This document shows positions 52,670-63,269 of a stretch of DNA of 64,000 nt, one piece after another. The notes beneath the pieces were generated by a model, which was given only the letters and a program-made list of their open reading frames with translations, was not told the origin of the DNA and did no database searches. The translations under genes and the position numbers were made by a program. The DNA comes from Periplaneta americana. Its lineage: Eukaryota > Arthropoda > Insecta > Blattodea > Blattidae. The DNA lies in the NCBI RefSeq assembly GCF_040183065.1, contig NC_091117.1, positions 102,877,001-102,941,000 on the forward strand, given 5' to 3'. Numbering within the stretch: the stretch's first letter is position 1; each line of letters opens with the position of its first letter.

Positions 52670-54055
52670 GGGTCAAACTGGTATTGTACCTTTCAACAGG
52701 AGTGCCTTTTTTTGCTCATGTGTCAAATTGTGAGTTACTCAGTGTTTTAGATGGAAAAGAATATTTTCAGGAACTCACCTTGTCAAATTACCAGTTGCCA
52801 AATGGATTTGTACGGGGTGTCAAGTTTTGCATCCTCATCTTCCTAACATGCATACATTTTTATTTCCTGGAACGGCATTCACAAAGGATGACACTACTCA
52901 GTGCTGGATTCCTTTTAAGTGGATCAGCTTTCACTCTCCCATATCTCAAAACTTCCATTGTTACCTTCGTATGTAGATAGAATGAATTTCAAATAACTTA
53001 GGATGCATAATGAAATCGAATACATGTGAAGAAGATAGGCTAAATTAAAATAAAACCGTGCACAGTTGATTTACTATTCAAAGAATCTAGTCATCAATCG
53101 CCCCAAAGGAGAGTAGATGTGTTTAAGCCAAGTCCTGTCAAGCAGTAGAGTAAAGAGGGCATTTATCCTATGCATAAGTAATGTGTGTAATGATAGAAAA
53201 GTTAGCAGTGTCTTTTAGAGAAGTAAAATGGTTGTCGATATAAATGTGTATAGATGTGTATTTTGGGTGAAACTTTTGTATGCGATCCCTGCTACCGAAC
53301 TGATAGGGTACTTAACCCCACAAATCTCTGCAAAATCGAAATGATTTTACTCACAATTAGTGGACACCACCCAAAGAACGACCAAAATAGAAGAATATAA
53401 TGCATTAATGACATACAATATTACTTGAATATCACTTCTAGTAGCCTGTATTGCTGGTAGTTTAGAACACTTAAGCATTTTGAATAGTACTTTGCAAGGC
53501 CAATATTATGTTAACATAAGTTAATAACAGCCATGGATAAAATCAAAGGATTTATAAAGAAGCTTGATTTCTGGTAGGCATCACTTGAGAAAAGGAATTT
53601 GGTACATTGCACTGTATTAAGGAACTCTTTGAAAATGTAGCAAAGTTTATGTAAGATACTGAGTTTGTTTTTGCGAACATGAAATTAAGTTTGCAAAATT
53701 GTAACAACAGCTTTTTGAGTATTTTCTGGAAGACACTCAAAACAATACGACTGTCACAGGTGGTTACTATTGTTAAGGCAATTAAGTTCAAGGAAAAAAT
53801 AACTTAAATACTGTATGTACGTACCTATGGATAGAATGTGGAAACCAGGCTTTTAGCAGAGTGGAGATCAGTTTGGATCAAAAGAATGCGTGAAGCAAAA
53901 GAAGCTCTTTTCATTTTTAATAACATTTGCAAACTCATATTATGCCAAATAAGCTTCTCATTATGATTGCTATCAAACCAAACACGAGGAATCTCATCAA
54001 ACTTGAAAGTGATATTACTATGTACGTATCGAATTATAGAGTCCATATTTGAGAG

Positions 54056-54097
<42 letters not shown>

Positions 54098-54410
54098 TTA
54101 TTTATTTATTATGTGTGTGTGCGTGTGTGTTTTTTTTTTGTGCCTGTAGCACTATACAGATCTATGAGAAAATAAATAACATAAAAATAAGTAAATAACA
54201 AGGAGGAGGTCAGTCAATTTATAGGTCCCTCTGTGACAGAAAAAGGAATGTTTGAAAACAATAAAATGTTCATTTAACACACAATATGTGTACCGGTATG
54301 TTAAAAAGAGGCATTTTTGTTTTAGTTTGTAAAAAATATCACGATCCCCCCCCCCCTCAGCTCTTTATACGACCACCAGTTTGGGAACCCCTGGTATAGA
54401 TCAAGGATTG
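52670..54410. other. AT-rich; (AT)n at 54058-54092 and a lone hAT end
   Basis: The complement of CAGGGGTTCCCAAACTGGTG ends at about 54394, a typical right terminus of hAT elements, preceded by a C10 run. The left partner was not found. The (AT)n tract is followed by GT-rich sequence. No gene was recognised. Confidence 0.45.
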
Positions 54411-54424
54411 AAGAATTCAATATG

Positions 54425-54740
54425 AGAATAAGTAAGGTAGTGACAAAACAAGAATTCCGTGTGAAGGAAGAATTAAAAAGGGTCTTAGGAGCAGATATAG
54501 TAATGCCAGGGTCTACTAAAGGAGGGTTTGAAACGAACCCAGGATCCGAGAATGAGCCAGGTGCGACTTTGAAGGAAGTGATTACAAAGTAAATGGAAGT
54601 AGGTTTTAGGAAAATTAACCGAGAAATAAAGAAAAATGTACAGGATTTCTTTCAGGCAAAGCAAGCATGAACTTAAACATGGAAGCAAACACCAAGAGTA
54701 TTGAAGAACTGCACCAGGAAAATAACAAAATGAAGAATAA
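54425..54740 (+). other. Unrecognised coiled-coil-like coding remnant
   Basis: The plus strand is open, with short interruptions, for KQEFRVKEELKRVLGAD, GGFETNPGSENEPGATLKE, FRKINREIKKNVQDFF and SIEELHQENNKMKNKI. It is rich in Lys/Glu, with heptad-like spacing, suggesting a structural or gag-like transposon protein. Family not recognised. Confidence 0.3.
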
Positions 54741-54759
54741 AATTAATACCGTAAAGTGA

Positions 54760-56890
54760 GGTTAAGTCAGATATTTTATGAGGTTTCTGTTAAAAATACT
54801 ACATATATATTTCTGGGTACTGAAGTATGAGATTTCAAATCTTCTTATATCCTTCTGTTTGATGGTTCTTATGGCCAAAATTATTGCAACAATAGAAGTA
54901 CCCTTTTTTCCACTTAGAAGCATGTCCGACTTTATCTCACTAACAGGGAAAGCTGGACACATGTGCAATGAAGCACAAGACCAGGTTTCAAATACGTGAT
55001 TAAGGGGTAAAGTTGGACATCTAAAATACATGTGAAAGGAGGAACTTTCTTTTTCCATCATAATATACAGTACTTACATTTTGTCTTAAAGAATGATATG
55101 AATATGGGCAGAGTTGACAGTTTCATGACTGTACAAAAAAGGGGGGGAGGAGAATAAAAATATCCCTCTATATACAGTTGAAGAAACTAATATGAATCTC
55201 AAAATTGAAATTTTAATAAAAAAAAACATATTGTAGATACATGTTTACAAATACAAAATAATATTTATCTTGCTGTAAGTTACATCACGTTTCTGTGGCA
55301 TCTTTCTAAAGGGCTTGTAGCAATAATATGTTACGCCTAATTATTAACTTAATGACAGTTGTCTCAGATTCCTCTCGCTGTTTTTTTTTTTTTTTTATTA
55401 ATTGTAAAGCACAAATTCTAAAAGATGGCACCAGATGTGACAAAATATTTAAATTTCAATGTTTATTAATTGATAACAATGACATAAAATTTACTGATAG
55501 CCTACCTAAATTCATATTTATTTTGTGCCTTATCATATTACTGCTCCAAACCAATAATTTAATATACTATACAGCAGGCTATACATTTTCACATATTTAT
55601 TACTGGACTTTAGCATTTTCAACAAGCTTTTTTCCATACTCTTTGCCATGCTTTTCTGATGACTGTCTCTTTTTAAATGTTTAGAAATATATTCACTACT
55701 GAATTAGCTATTACAAACCTTACATTTGCCAAAATATTCATCTTTTCCAATAGAGAGAAATAAATCGTCTGGCCTTAATTAAGGATGACCACAAAGATCC
55801 AGAAATTATGAGCAAATAAAATATAATGAATTAAATATGAATATTGTTATAACAATAACATTTAATAATTAAGCACCATTGATTAACAATTATAAAACAA
55901 AATCTTAGAAGATGACCTTAAAATTATACTTATAAATAAAATATTTTATTTAAATTAGCATATCCTTAATTAAGACCTTCTGAGTGGTATAAATGAAATT
56001 GTATAATCTGCAGGGAATCTTTAAGAATTTGCGAGATGATTTTTTTTATTTCAAAAGATGGTATTTATAATTCCAGACATCAAATAAGAAGACATGTATT
56101 GTTTTATTTCCACATTATTAATTATTTGTGTAGTTATGACTATTTGAAATTACGGAAATTATCCGCACAGTGTTCCATAAAGTCACTTGGAACTCAGTGT
56201 CTACATATAAGCCTATCACAGATAAATTTAAAATGTGGCCTAATTTTTTAATCATTTCTTTTTCAAAGTAAAATTACTACATTAGATGGCCAAGTTAAAA
56301 ATCTGAAAGAATATAGACTTGTTCCCTGATGTATTATCTGTAAACTACTGCATTTAAAAATGCGGGATCTGCATACATTGAATTGAATTGAATTTAAGAG
56401 GGGGAGGGCTTTAATAGCCCTAGCACTGTGATCTAAAAGATCTATTGCACATCCCTGTCATAATATTCTATCAGTCCAATAGTTTGATGTTCATCTGCGT
56501 ACATACATTTGCAACAATTTATTTTCCAGAGGCATGCATGTGCTCACAATCCCCAGCTAATGAACCATTTGCAGCTGTAGGCCTACACATACATGTGTGC
56601 TAGAAGGCTGCGCACGGAAAGTTTTACGGAATGCAAAGAAAATGTACAACCTGCAAATTACATAGTTATTCAGACTTTTCTGAAAGTTATTCTTTTGTAA
56701 TATAAGATTCAATACAAGGTGTGCATTGGAACAACTCCCAAGCCACAGAAAGAGAAAGATTTGGAAAAATCGGCTGCCCTCCACTGAGGGTGACCACAAG
56801 GATCCGGAAGGCAATAATACAATAATGAATTTACAAAGTTGAAGATCAAGATTAAAATTAATACAGTGTTAACCGTGAAAGAAAAATTAA
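54760..56890. other. AT-rich DNA without recognised gene
   Basis: TAAAGTTGGACAT-like motifs near 54755, 54955 and 55005 may belong to a degraded transposon end. A T17 run lies at about 55380. A small hairpin GGGCTTTAATAGCCC occurs near 56408. Confidence 0.4.
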
Positions 56891-56904
56891 TTTAACTTAA
56901 CATA

Positions 56905-58140
56905 CGAGGCGTGTTCTTAAAGTAAGTTCCGTTTTCAATTATAGCTGTCACATGACTGCAATCGTTATTTTGCACATGCGCGTTTTCTTCTTCAGTCCTC
57001 AGGTAAGCTGTGCATGCAGTTTCAGAGCTTCAGTCCGTGTGTGTGTGGTTAGTTGTGATGAGTTGAAATGTTTAAACTAATCGAGCACCCCGCCAACTGT
57101 GAGATGTGGTCTCTAACCCTTTTCTTGAATGCAAGAAACATCAAACCAGCTGACATTCGTCAACTTTGTGAGGTGTATGGTGATGATGCCATTAGTGATG
57201 GATTGGTCAGGAGATAGGTTAGGAAGTTCAACGAGGGCCGTGTCTCTGTGCATGATGAGCAGTGTACCGGTCGGCCATCTTTGATCAATAACGATTTGGT
57301 GTGTGCTGTCGATGAAAAAATTCATGAGGACAGGAGGTTCACAATTTCTTCGCTTTCCTTGAATTTTCCACAAATGTCGCAGAGTGTTCTCTACAAAATT
57401 GTGACAGATCAATTATGATATCGAAAATAGTGCTTATGATGGGGATCCAAGATGCCCACTGAGGAACACAAAACCAAACGAGCTTCCAGTGCATTGAGCT
57501 TTCTCACACGTTACAGTGAGCAAGGCGATGAGTTTCTTGACCATATCGTGACAGGTGACGAGACTTGGGTGTCTCACATGACACCTGAATCGAAGCAGCA
57601 GTCCATGGAATGGAGGCACATTGCATCGCCAAGGAAAAAGAAATTCAAACATACCATGTCAACATGCAAGATCATGTGCACTGTTTTTTGGGACAGAAAA
57701 GGAGTCCTACTCATCGAATTCTTGCCTTGGGGTGAAACCATTACTAGAGAAACCTATGTCAGACCTTGAAGTAGCTCTGTTGCACAATTCAGAACAAGAG
57801 ACGTGGGATGCTGACCGACAGAGTTGTGTTGCTTCATGACAACGCTCGGCCACACACAGCTCGTGACACCCAAAATCTCATCTTGAAATTTGGCTGGGAA
57901 CAAATTGACCATCCCCCCTACAGCCCAGATTTGGCTCCGAGTGACTTTCATCTCTTCCTGCACCTCAAGAATTTCCTCAGTGGTCAACGTTTTGAAGGCG
58001 ACGATGAAGTGAAAACAGCAGTGCGAGAGTGGTTCGCATCGTAGGCGGGCGAATTCTACAATGAGGGGATAGAAAGATTTGTGCCATGACTCGATAAATG
58101 CTTCAATAATGGTGGAGATTATGCTGAGAAGTAATTGAAG
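56905..58140 (+). mobile_element. Mariner element, 3' end lost
   Basis: The left end CGAGGCGTGTTCTTAAAGTA follows TA at 56903-56904. The transposase remnant fills 57068-58130. The expected right TIR is missing; tRNA-like cassettes begin about 58190. Confidence 0.75.
57068..58135 (+). pseudogene. Mariner transposase, all three Asp motifs visible
   Basis: A DD34D-type enzyme. Visible order: MFKLIEHPANCE start (57068), HTH part DIRQLCEVYGDDAIS and GRPSLINNDLVCAVD, linker GSKMPTEEHKTKRASS (57445), IVTGDETWVSH (first D), VFWDRKGVLLIEF, then after a frameshift VVLLHDNARPHTARDT (second D, about 57830) and YSPDLAPSDFHLF (third D, about 57945), NFLSGQRFEGDDEVKTAV. Breaks: stop near 57220, stops near 57417-57431, frameshift near 57770-57800, stop at about 58042. 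It cannot be functional but is among the best-preserved transposases here. Confidence 0.88.
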
Positions 58141-58189
58141 TGTGAGGAATACAATGCAACAAAAATGGTTTGTAAATATCTTCCCGTTT

Positions 58190-58437
58190 AATATTTGAGG
58201 AGAAAAATTCGATCCATAGCCGGGAATCGAACCCGGGTCCTTGGTTCTATGTACCAAGCGGTCTGACCACTGAGCTACGCCGAATTCTCCACAGCACCGG
58301 ACCGAACCTTCTTCCTTTAGTGTTTCCTTTTGTGGCCTGACTCCAAGTTAGGCTCATATGTTGACGTATATGTCTAGTGTCAACTGCCATTATACTAGAA
58401 GCGCACTCAGTTGAGTGACTTATTTGGCCGGGATTCC
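58190..58437 (-). repeat. tRNA-like cassette, type 2, copy 1
   Basis: On the minus strand it has a leader of about 150 bases (AGTCAGGCCAC; TCGGTCCGGTGCTGTGGA), then a tRNA-like core (58213-58284) and a GAATTTTTCTCCTC trailer. The same arrangement is repeated in the same orientation at 58519-58738. The leader and trailer resemble those of the 5-kb cassettes. Confidence 0.75.
58213..58284 (-). tRNA. tRNA-like sequence, anticodon loop ACATAGA
   Basis: The minus strand has GTAGCTCAGTGGTCAGACC, anticodon stem TTGGT/ACCAA with loop ACATAGA (nominal ATA; C at position 33) and T arm CCGGG-TTCGATT-CCCGG. The acceptor stem (TTCGGCG/CTATGGA) pairs poorly, so it is a repeat member rather than a tRNA gene. 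Confidence 0.45.
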
Positions 58438-58518
58438 GCAGTTATGATGCACTGCTAGCTATGAGAATATTATGGATTTTATTAATTTGTCCTACACAAT
58501 AATCGCTGTAATGTTGAC

Positions 58519-58738
58519 AATATTTGAGGAGAAAAATTCGATCCAGCTCTGGGGATCGAACCCAGGTCCTTGGTTCTACGTACCAAGTGCTCCGACCACT
58601 GAGCTATGCCGAATTCAATCCACAGCGCTGGACCGAACCTTCCTCCTTCAGTGTTTTCCTTTGTGGCCTGACTCCAAGTTAGGCTTATATGTTGACTTAT
58701 AGTGTCAACTGCCATTATACTAGGAGTGCATTGTATTG
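58519..58738 (-). repeat. tRNA-like cassette, type 2, copy 2
   Basis: The second tandem copy, with a similar leader, tRNA-like core and GAATTTTTCTCCTC trailer, separated from copy 1 by about 80 bases. Confidence 0.75.
58542..58613 (-). tRNA. tRNA-like sequence, anticodon loop ACGTAGA
   Basis: The minus strand has GCTCAGTGGTCGGAGC, anticodon stem TTGGT/ACCAA with loop ACGTAGA (nominal GTA, Tyr; C at position 33) and T arm CTGGG-TTCGATC-CCCAG. The D stem is better than in copy 1. It is followed by the T5 run of the trailer. Confidence 0.45.
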
Positions 58739-58819
58739 AATGATAAAACCGGTTGCTATGACAACATATGTTGTTATTATGTGTGGTTAAATGTGCACTA
58801 TTTTTAACTGCTCTAAAGC

Positions 58820-59820
58820 ATGTTTACTAAACTTGAGCAGCATTGTGGATAAAAATGGAGGTAGCTCCTGGTAGAAATGCACGCCAATGTCGTCAAGGGT
58901 TACTTAAAGTTTATGTCAACGATGCATTACCGTATCGGATGGTTGTAAGATGGGTCTCTGCATTTCGTATGGGTCGGAATGAGGTGGCACATGTGGGTCG
59001 CACAGGTCGCCCGTCCATTTGTGACGAACAAGTGAAGTTAGTGCGAAGTCTCTTTGCTGTTGACCATCAGTGGACTGTACGAGCATTACCTATCGAGATT
59101 GGACTCAGTCATCAAACTGTGTGGCACATTCTGAAGAATCTCCATATGAGAAAAAATTCAGCATGCTGGGTTCCTCATAACCTGACAGAAGCATAGAAGT
59201 GGCACAATACGCAATAGCTCAACTCCACCTACAGAAATACCACAATGAAGGAGACTCCATTGACGAGATGTGGACATGGACATACGAGCCTGAACTAATG
59301 AATGGCACCACAAAGAATCACCATGTACAAGAAAAGTGCGATATAAACCCTCTAGGGTGAAAGTCATGCTGATAGTGGCATACGACAATGAAGGTGTTAT
59401 CATTAGCCATCCGGTACCTCAAGACCAAAATATTAATGCAGCGTACTATCAACATTTTCTCGAACACAACCTATATCCAGCTATGCGGCGCAAACGTCCA
59501 CATTTTCTGAGAGACAATTCACCTTAGAACTTGCTTGATAATGCTCGTCATGTCGCAGGAGCAGTGGCTGAAGTTCTACAGAGATGAGATTGGGAAGTAT
59601 TCTGCTGATATGAATCCTTGTGACTACGATTTCTTTCCATGGATGAAAGAACCACTTAAAGGCAAGAGGTTTCCAGATATTGCATCAGTGCTTCATGCAG
59701 TAGGGTAGTCCATCAGAGAGATCAACAGAAACAACCTCATTAATGACATTCAGTGATTACTAGGGATTTGGCAAAAGATACAGGAACACGCTCTAGTGAT
59801 TATATTGAAGGGATCTTTAT
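58820..59820 (+). pseudogene. Second mariner-type transposase remnant
   Basis: The plus strand from ATG 58855 reads MEVAPGRNARQCRQGLLKVY, then GRTGRPSICDEQVKLV, IGLSHQTVWHILKNLHMRKN and WVPHNLTEA, where a stop occurs at 59194. Further pieces in other frames: SIDEMWTWTYEPEL (first D), PSRVKVMLIVAYDNEGVII, NAAYYQHFLEHNLYPAMRRK, DNARHVAGAVAEV (second D), NPCDYDFFPWMKEPLKGKRF (third D) and REINRNNLINDIQ. This mariner subfamily is distinct from the one at 57 kb. TIRs were not identified. Confidence 0.82.
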
Positions 59821-59829
59821 TTACAACTC

Positions 59830-60250
59830 TCATATGGTCTTCCAGTGGGGAGCAAAGGCCAATATTGGGATTTTTCAGTCCGGGCCAAAAATCCTGATAG
59901 AACTGATATTTAACCCTTGTGGTGAATTTTGGCGAAGTTGGGAGAACCGAATTAATCAAATCCACTCTCCTCATCTCCACGCTGGGACCCCTTGGGATCT
60001 TTTGAGATGCGAAAGAGAGAGTGGTGTGCGGAAAGCAACGGGAAGCTACTGCATTTACCTTTCCCAAGAAAAATTGCAATGGGAGAAGAGTTCAGGGCAG
60101 AAGAAGATATCAGATGATAGACGACATTAAACTGTATAGATCATATGCAGAGACTAAGAGGAAGGCAGAAAATAGGAAAGACTGGAGAATGCTGGGTTTG
60201 CAGTGAAAGACCTGCTCTTGGGTAGAACACTGTGAATGAATGAATTCTTC
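59830..60250 (+). mobile_element. LINE 3'-terminal fragment
   Basis: The plus strand encodes GRRRYQMIDDIKLYRSYAET and NRKDWRMLGLQ before a stop, followed by a TGAATGAATGAAT tail. The GRRR.Q..DDIK...Y.E.K..A.dR..WR pattern and the short tandem tail are typical of the last ORF2 residues and 3' end of arthropod LINEs. The sequence upstream (59830-60010) is repetitive-looking but not assigned. Confidence 0.55.
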
Positions 60251-60259
60251 CAGTTCTTG

Positions 60260-60900
60260 GGATCCCTTTAGTTTCTTTTTGGTTTCTGTTACTATTAATA
60301 TATTCATGCTCTTTTCTAGTTCAACTTCTTTTTGAGAGAGCCCTCTTACATTCCACGTTCCTATATTTAATATATTCGCAGTACCTAATCATTTATTTCT
60401 GTTTGCTATGCTGGTTGTCATCGCTGTAACTGTCCGGCTGTTTCCTTGGAAGATTTGAGTAAAGAGTTTTTCCCCTGATAGCGCTACCAATTCTATGCAG
60501 AATAGACCTTTGGTGGGGCTTCCACCTTCCAGCTTTAGGTCTAGTTCCTTGATGTATTAACTCCATCAAGAGAGTTGCCACTTCTGCCTACTGTTGATTC
60601 CGGTTGCCGTTGTGGTCTTTGCTCTTGTTACCCTGAACATGGATCTCCTGTCATCTCAGAGAAAGGACTTAACTTTCAATAAATGTTTTACACGGGTGGA
60701 GTGCTGGCCCATCCATAACCCTTTCTTTTTGACTGACTCGTCCCCTTCGACTTGGCTGGCAAGGGAAACCCTACCAGTAACTATGATACTGTTGGTATAG
60801 CTCTTATGATCAAAGGAGCACACAAACCATCCCATCACATTAAGGCAGAAAGGAATCAGGGGGTGTATATAGGAACAATGTTAATTTGTAATATAAATAC
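60260..60900. other. Unassigned, probably repeat-derived
   Basis: No protein motif could be fixed. It directly follows the LINE tail and may be another inserted repeat. Confidence 0.3.
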
Positions 60901-60949
60901 TAAAAGAGACTGATAAATGTTGCTTGATTCATCATTCACTGAATGAACA

Positions 60950-61220
60950 ACACATTCGATGTATTGTGGAGATGTTAAATTGAGAATCCAAAGGGAAAAT
61001 GTCCTACTACCTAGAATAAAGCTAGAACCAGCAGATCCTATAATGCCCTTTACAATAAAGCTACACCAGTTCTCAATTCAGGTGGCATTTGCGATGAATA
61101 TAAACAAATCAAAAGGCCAGACTTTCAGAAAAATGTAATTATATGTTCCTCAACCTGTGTTCACTTATGGTCAGCTGCATGTTGCATTTTCTAGAATTAG
61201 AAAATAGACAAAAGCTAATG
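60950..61220 (+). pseudogene. Helitron helicase C-terminal remnant
   Basis: The plus strand reads PRIKLEPADPIMPFTIKLHQ, then FSIQVAFAMNINKSKGQTF and, after a stop, VPQPVFTYGQLHVAFSRIRK. PF.IxRxQFPxxLAFAMTINKSQGQTF...PVFSHGQLYVAxSR is the conserved end of the Pif1-like helicase of Helitron Rep/helicase proteins. At least one stop lies between the blocks. No Helitron 3' hairpin-CTRR end was identified. Confidence 0.8.
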
Positions 61221-61408
61221 TAGAGAACACAAAACAGCAGAGAATGATGAATGATTACGAAGGAATTTTCACTTCCCTGAAATACTTAAGTTGGAGAAAT
61301 AGAATTTGTGGAACTTAAGAATTTATCAGCTATAATGGCTGGGAGGCATCATCGTGCTAACCATGCAATATCTCCATTCTGGTTGGATGATCGTCCACCT
61401 CTGCTTCA

Positions 61409-62244
61409 GGGTAATTCCATAATTATGTCAACCAAATTGCCATTTTCTCAAAGTGGTTCTAGACAATTCTTGAATGCTATACCAGAGACTTTAATGTCTA
61501 TATTTTATGAAATCAAAGATAATTGGCCGTATTTTTGCATAAATCATATGCTGGCAGCACTGTGAACTGAAGATGTTTGGAAGTGAAGACATATGATAAG
61601 GATGATACACTTCATGTAAAATTCCTTCGGCATGAGAGGAAGTCCAAGAAATTCTTTTCGCCTGCTATTGGTGATGAGGCTGATATTGACAAAGACCAGG
61701 TTATAAAAATTCTACCAGAGCCACAATTTGATAATAGGCTTAAACTAAATTTTCAACATATCTGTTTTGATAATGATGTTCTTTAACTTGCACATGCATG
61801 TAATTTTGTAAATCATATTTGGAATATGTAGTGTCTGTCACAGTTTGTATGTCGTGTCTGTCACGAGAATAGGGCTTAATATATACTTCATAAATGTTTC
61901 AAATGAAAAACTATCTGTAGCATATTAAGGAAGGATATTCTACCTTTCTATGATTATAGTACTAACAAAGGAAGTTGCTAATATTGGAAGATATAGTACA
62001 TTGTTGGACTTCCCTTTAATTTGTGTTCCTTTTTCTGTCGTGTCTGTCACAACATTACTTGTACTTAGATATCTGTAATAAATAGAGATTGATACTTGCT
62101 CCTTACATGAAAGTGTAGCTGTGTACATGCACTTTGTATCTGATATAGTTTAAAAGTCTGCTAATGTTATGTTGAAGTAGAAATAAATCTTTATATTTTT
62201 GTAGAGAGTCATTTGTCGTGTCTGTCACAAATGGAATTACCCTT
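61409..62244 (+). mobile_element. Short transposon with GGGTAATTCCAT termini
   Basis: GGGTAATTCCAT (61409-61420) is matched by ATGGAATTACCC (62233-62244). TTCA is directly repeated at 61405-61408 and 62245-62248. Motifs of the form GTCGTGTCTGTCAC occur at about 61831, 61851, 62037 and 62215, all in one orientation in the right half. The interior has a coding remnant at 61577-61786. The terminus and duplication type match the 3.1-kb element at 46750-49863 (GGGTCATTCCATG; TTAT). Confidence 0.82.
61577..61786 (+). pseudogene. C-terminal part of transposase-like protein
   Basis: An open frame MEVKTYDKDDTLHVKFLRHE, then KKFFSPAIGDEADIDKDQV and a stop after CFDNDVL. Position (last coding piece, about 460 bases before the right TIR) and style match the C-terminal piece VMEYEEETNQVLFKY of the 3.1-kb element. 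Everything upstream, including the catalytic region, is deleted. Whether the two proteins are homologous needs an alignment. Confidence 0.5.
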
Positions 62245-62312
62245 CAGCATGTGGACATGAGACTAGCAGCCGGCTGTTCATATATGGTCCTTCATGGGCT
62301 GTCGTGCCTCGG

Positions 62313-62354
<42 letters not shown>

Positions 62355-62369
62355 GTTATTATTATTATT
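62313..62369. repeat. (ATT)n microsatellite, left of SINE B
   Basis: An ATT run that abuts the 5' end of the SINE at 62370. Confidence 0.95.
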
Positions 62370-62632
62370 GCCACCTGTGTGGCTTAGTTGGTTAAAGTGG
62401 TTGCCTATCGATCTGAAGTTGCGCTCGGGCGCGGGTTCAATTCCTGCTTGGGCTGATTACCTGGTTATGTTTTTTCCGAGGTTTTCCCCAACCGTAAGGT
62501 GGATGCCAGGTAATCTATGGCGAATCCTCGGCCTCATCTCGCCAAATACTATCTTGCTATCAACAATTTCATCGACGCTAAATAACCTCGTAGTTGATAC
62601 AGCGTCATTAAATAACCAACTTAAAAAGTATA
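62370..62632 (+). repeat. SINE family B copy, full length
   Basis: The head (GTGGCTTAGTTGGTTAAAG, CGGGTTCAATTCC) is followed by GCTGATTACCTGG, TTCCGAGGTTTTCCCC, CTCATCTCGCC, CGACGCTAAATAACC and TTGATACAGCGTCATTAAAT. It is bounded on both sides by ATT microsatellites. Confidence 0.92.

Positions 62633-62699
<67 letters not shown>
62633..62699. repeat. (ATT)n microsatellite, right of SINE B
   Basis: An ATT run of about 65 bases directly after the SINE tail. Confidence 0.95.
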
Positions 62700-63214
62700 G
62701 AGTACATGCGACACAATGATGAAACTAAATTGAGGTTGATTAGGTAAGCAACTTGGCAAGTTTGTGTTTAAGCTGGTATGTGGTAGTCTTCATTGAAGTT
62801 ACGCAAACGTTTCTGCTGACAAGGAAATATTGTAAGAAATAAAGATTAACCTACATATAGAATGTATCGAGTCAGCCAATTCAGGTTCATGACTTGCAGT
62901 ATGTCGACATCTGATCACATTTTTGGAATAATAAGTTATTATGTAAAGTAAGACCTAAATAATTACAATTAAATTGTGAAAAGGAGCAGATAAATAAGGT
63001 TTAATGTCTTAATGGTTATCACGATTGGTTTAAACATGCACTAAAACCAGACGTAAGTGCAAGTTTGAACCAATAAATTATTGAGATTTGCGATAAAATA
63101 ATGAGTCTAGGAAATTGTATATTTAGTATGTAGAACTACATTTCTTTATAGATCTTTTGTTATATTATTAAGTTTTGTACTTGTGAACTATATCAATATA
63201 TTATTATGATTATG

Positions 63215-63269
<55 letters not shown>

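Noticed and set aside
54345-54400. Right hAT terminus at 54394
   Set aside because: The left end and duplicate of GTATAGAT could not be found in a convincing position; reported only as a lone end.
60594-60838. Overlapping frames on both strands
   Set aside because: They are mutually exclusive and unrecognised, and the stretch directly follows a LINE tail, so repeat origin is more likely.
62218-62733. 171-codon open frame, the longest apparently uninterrupted plus-strand frame
   Set aside because: It consists of two ATT microsatellites translated as poly-Leu plus a SINE B; it is not a gene.
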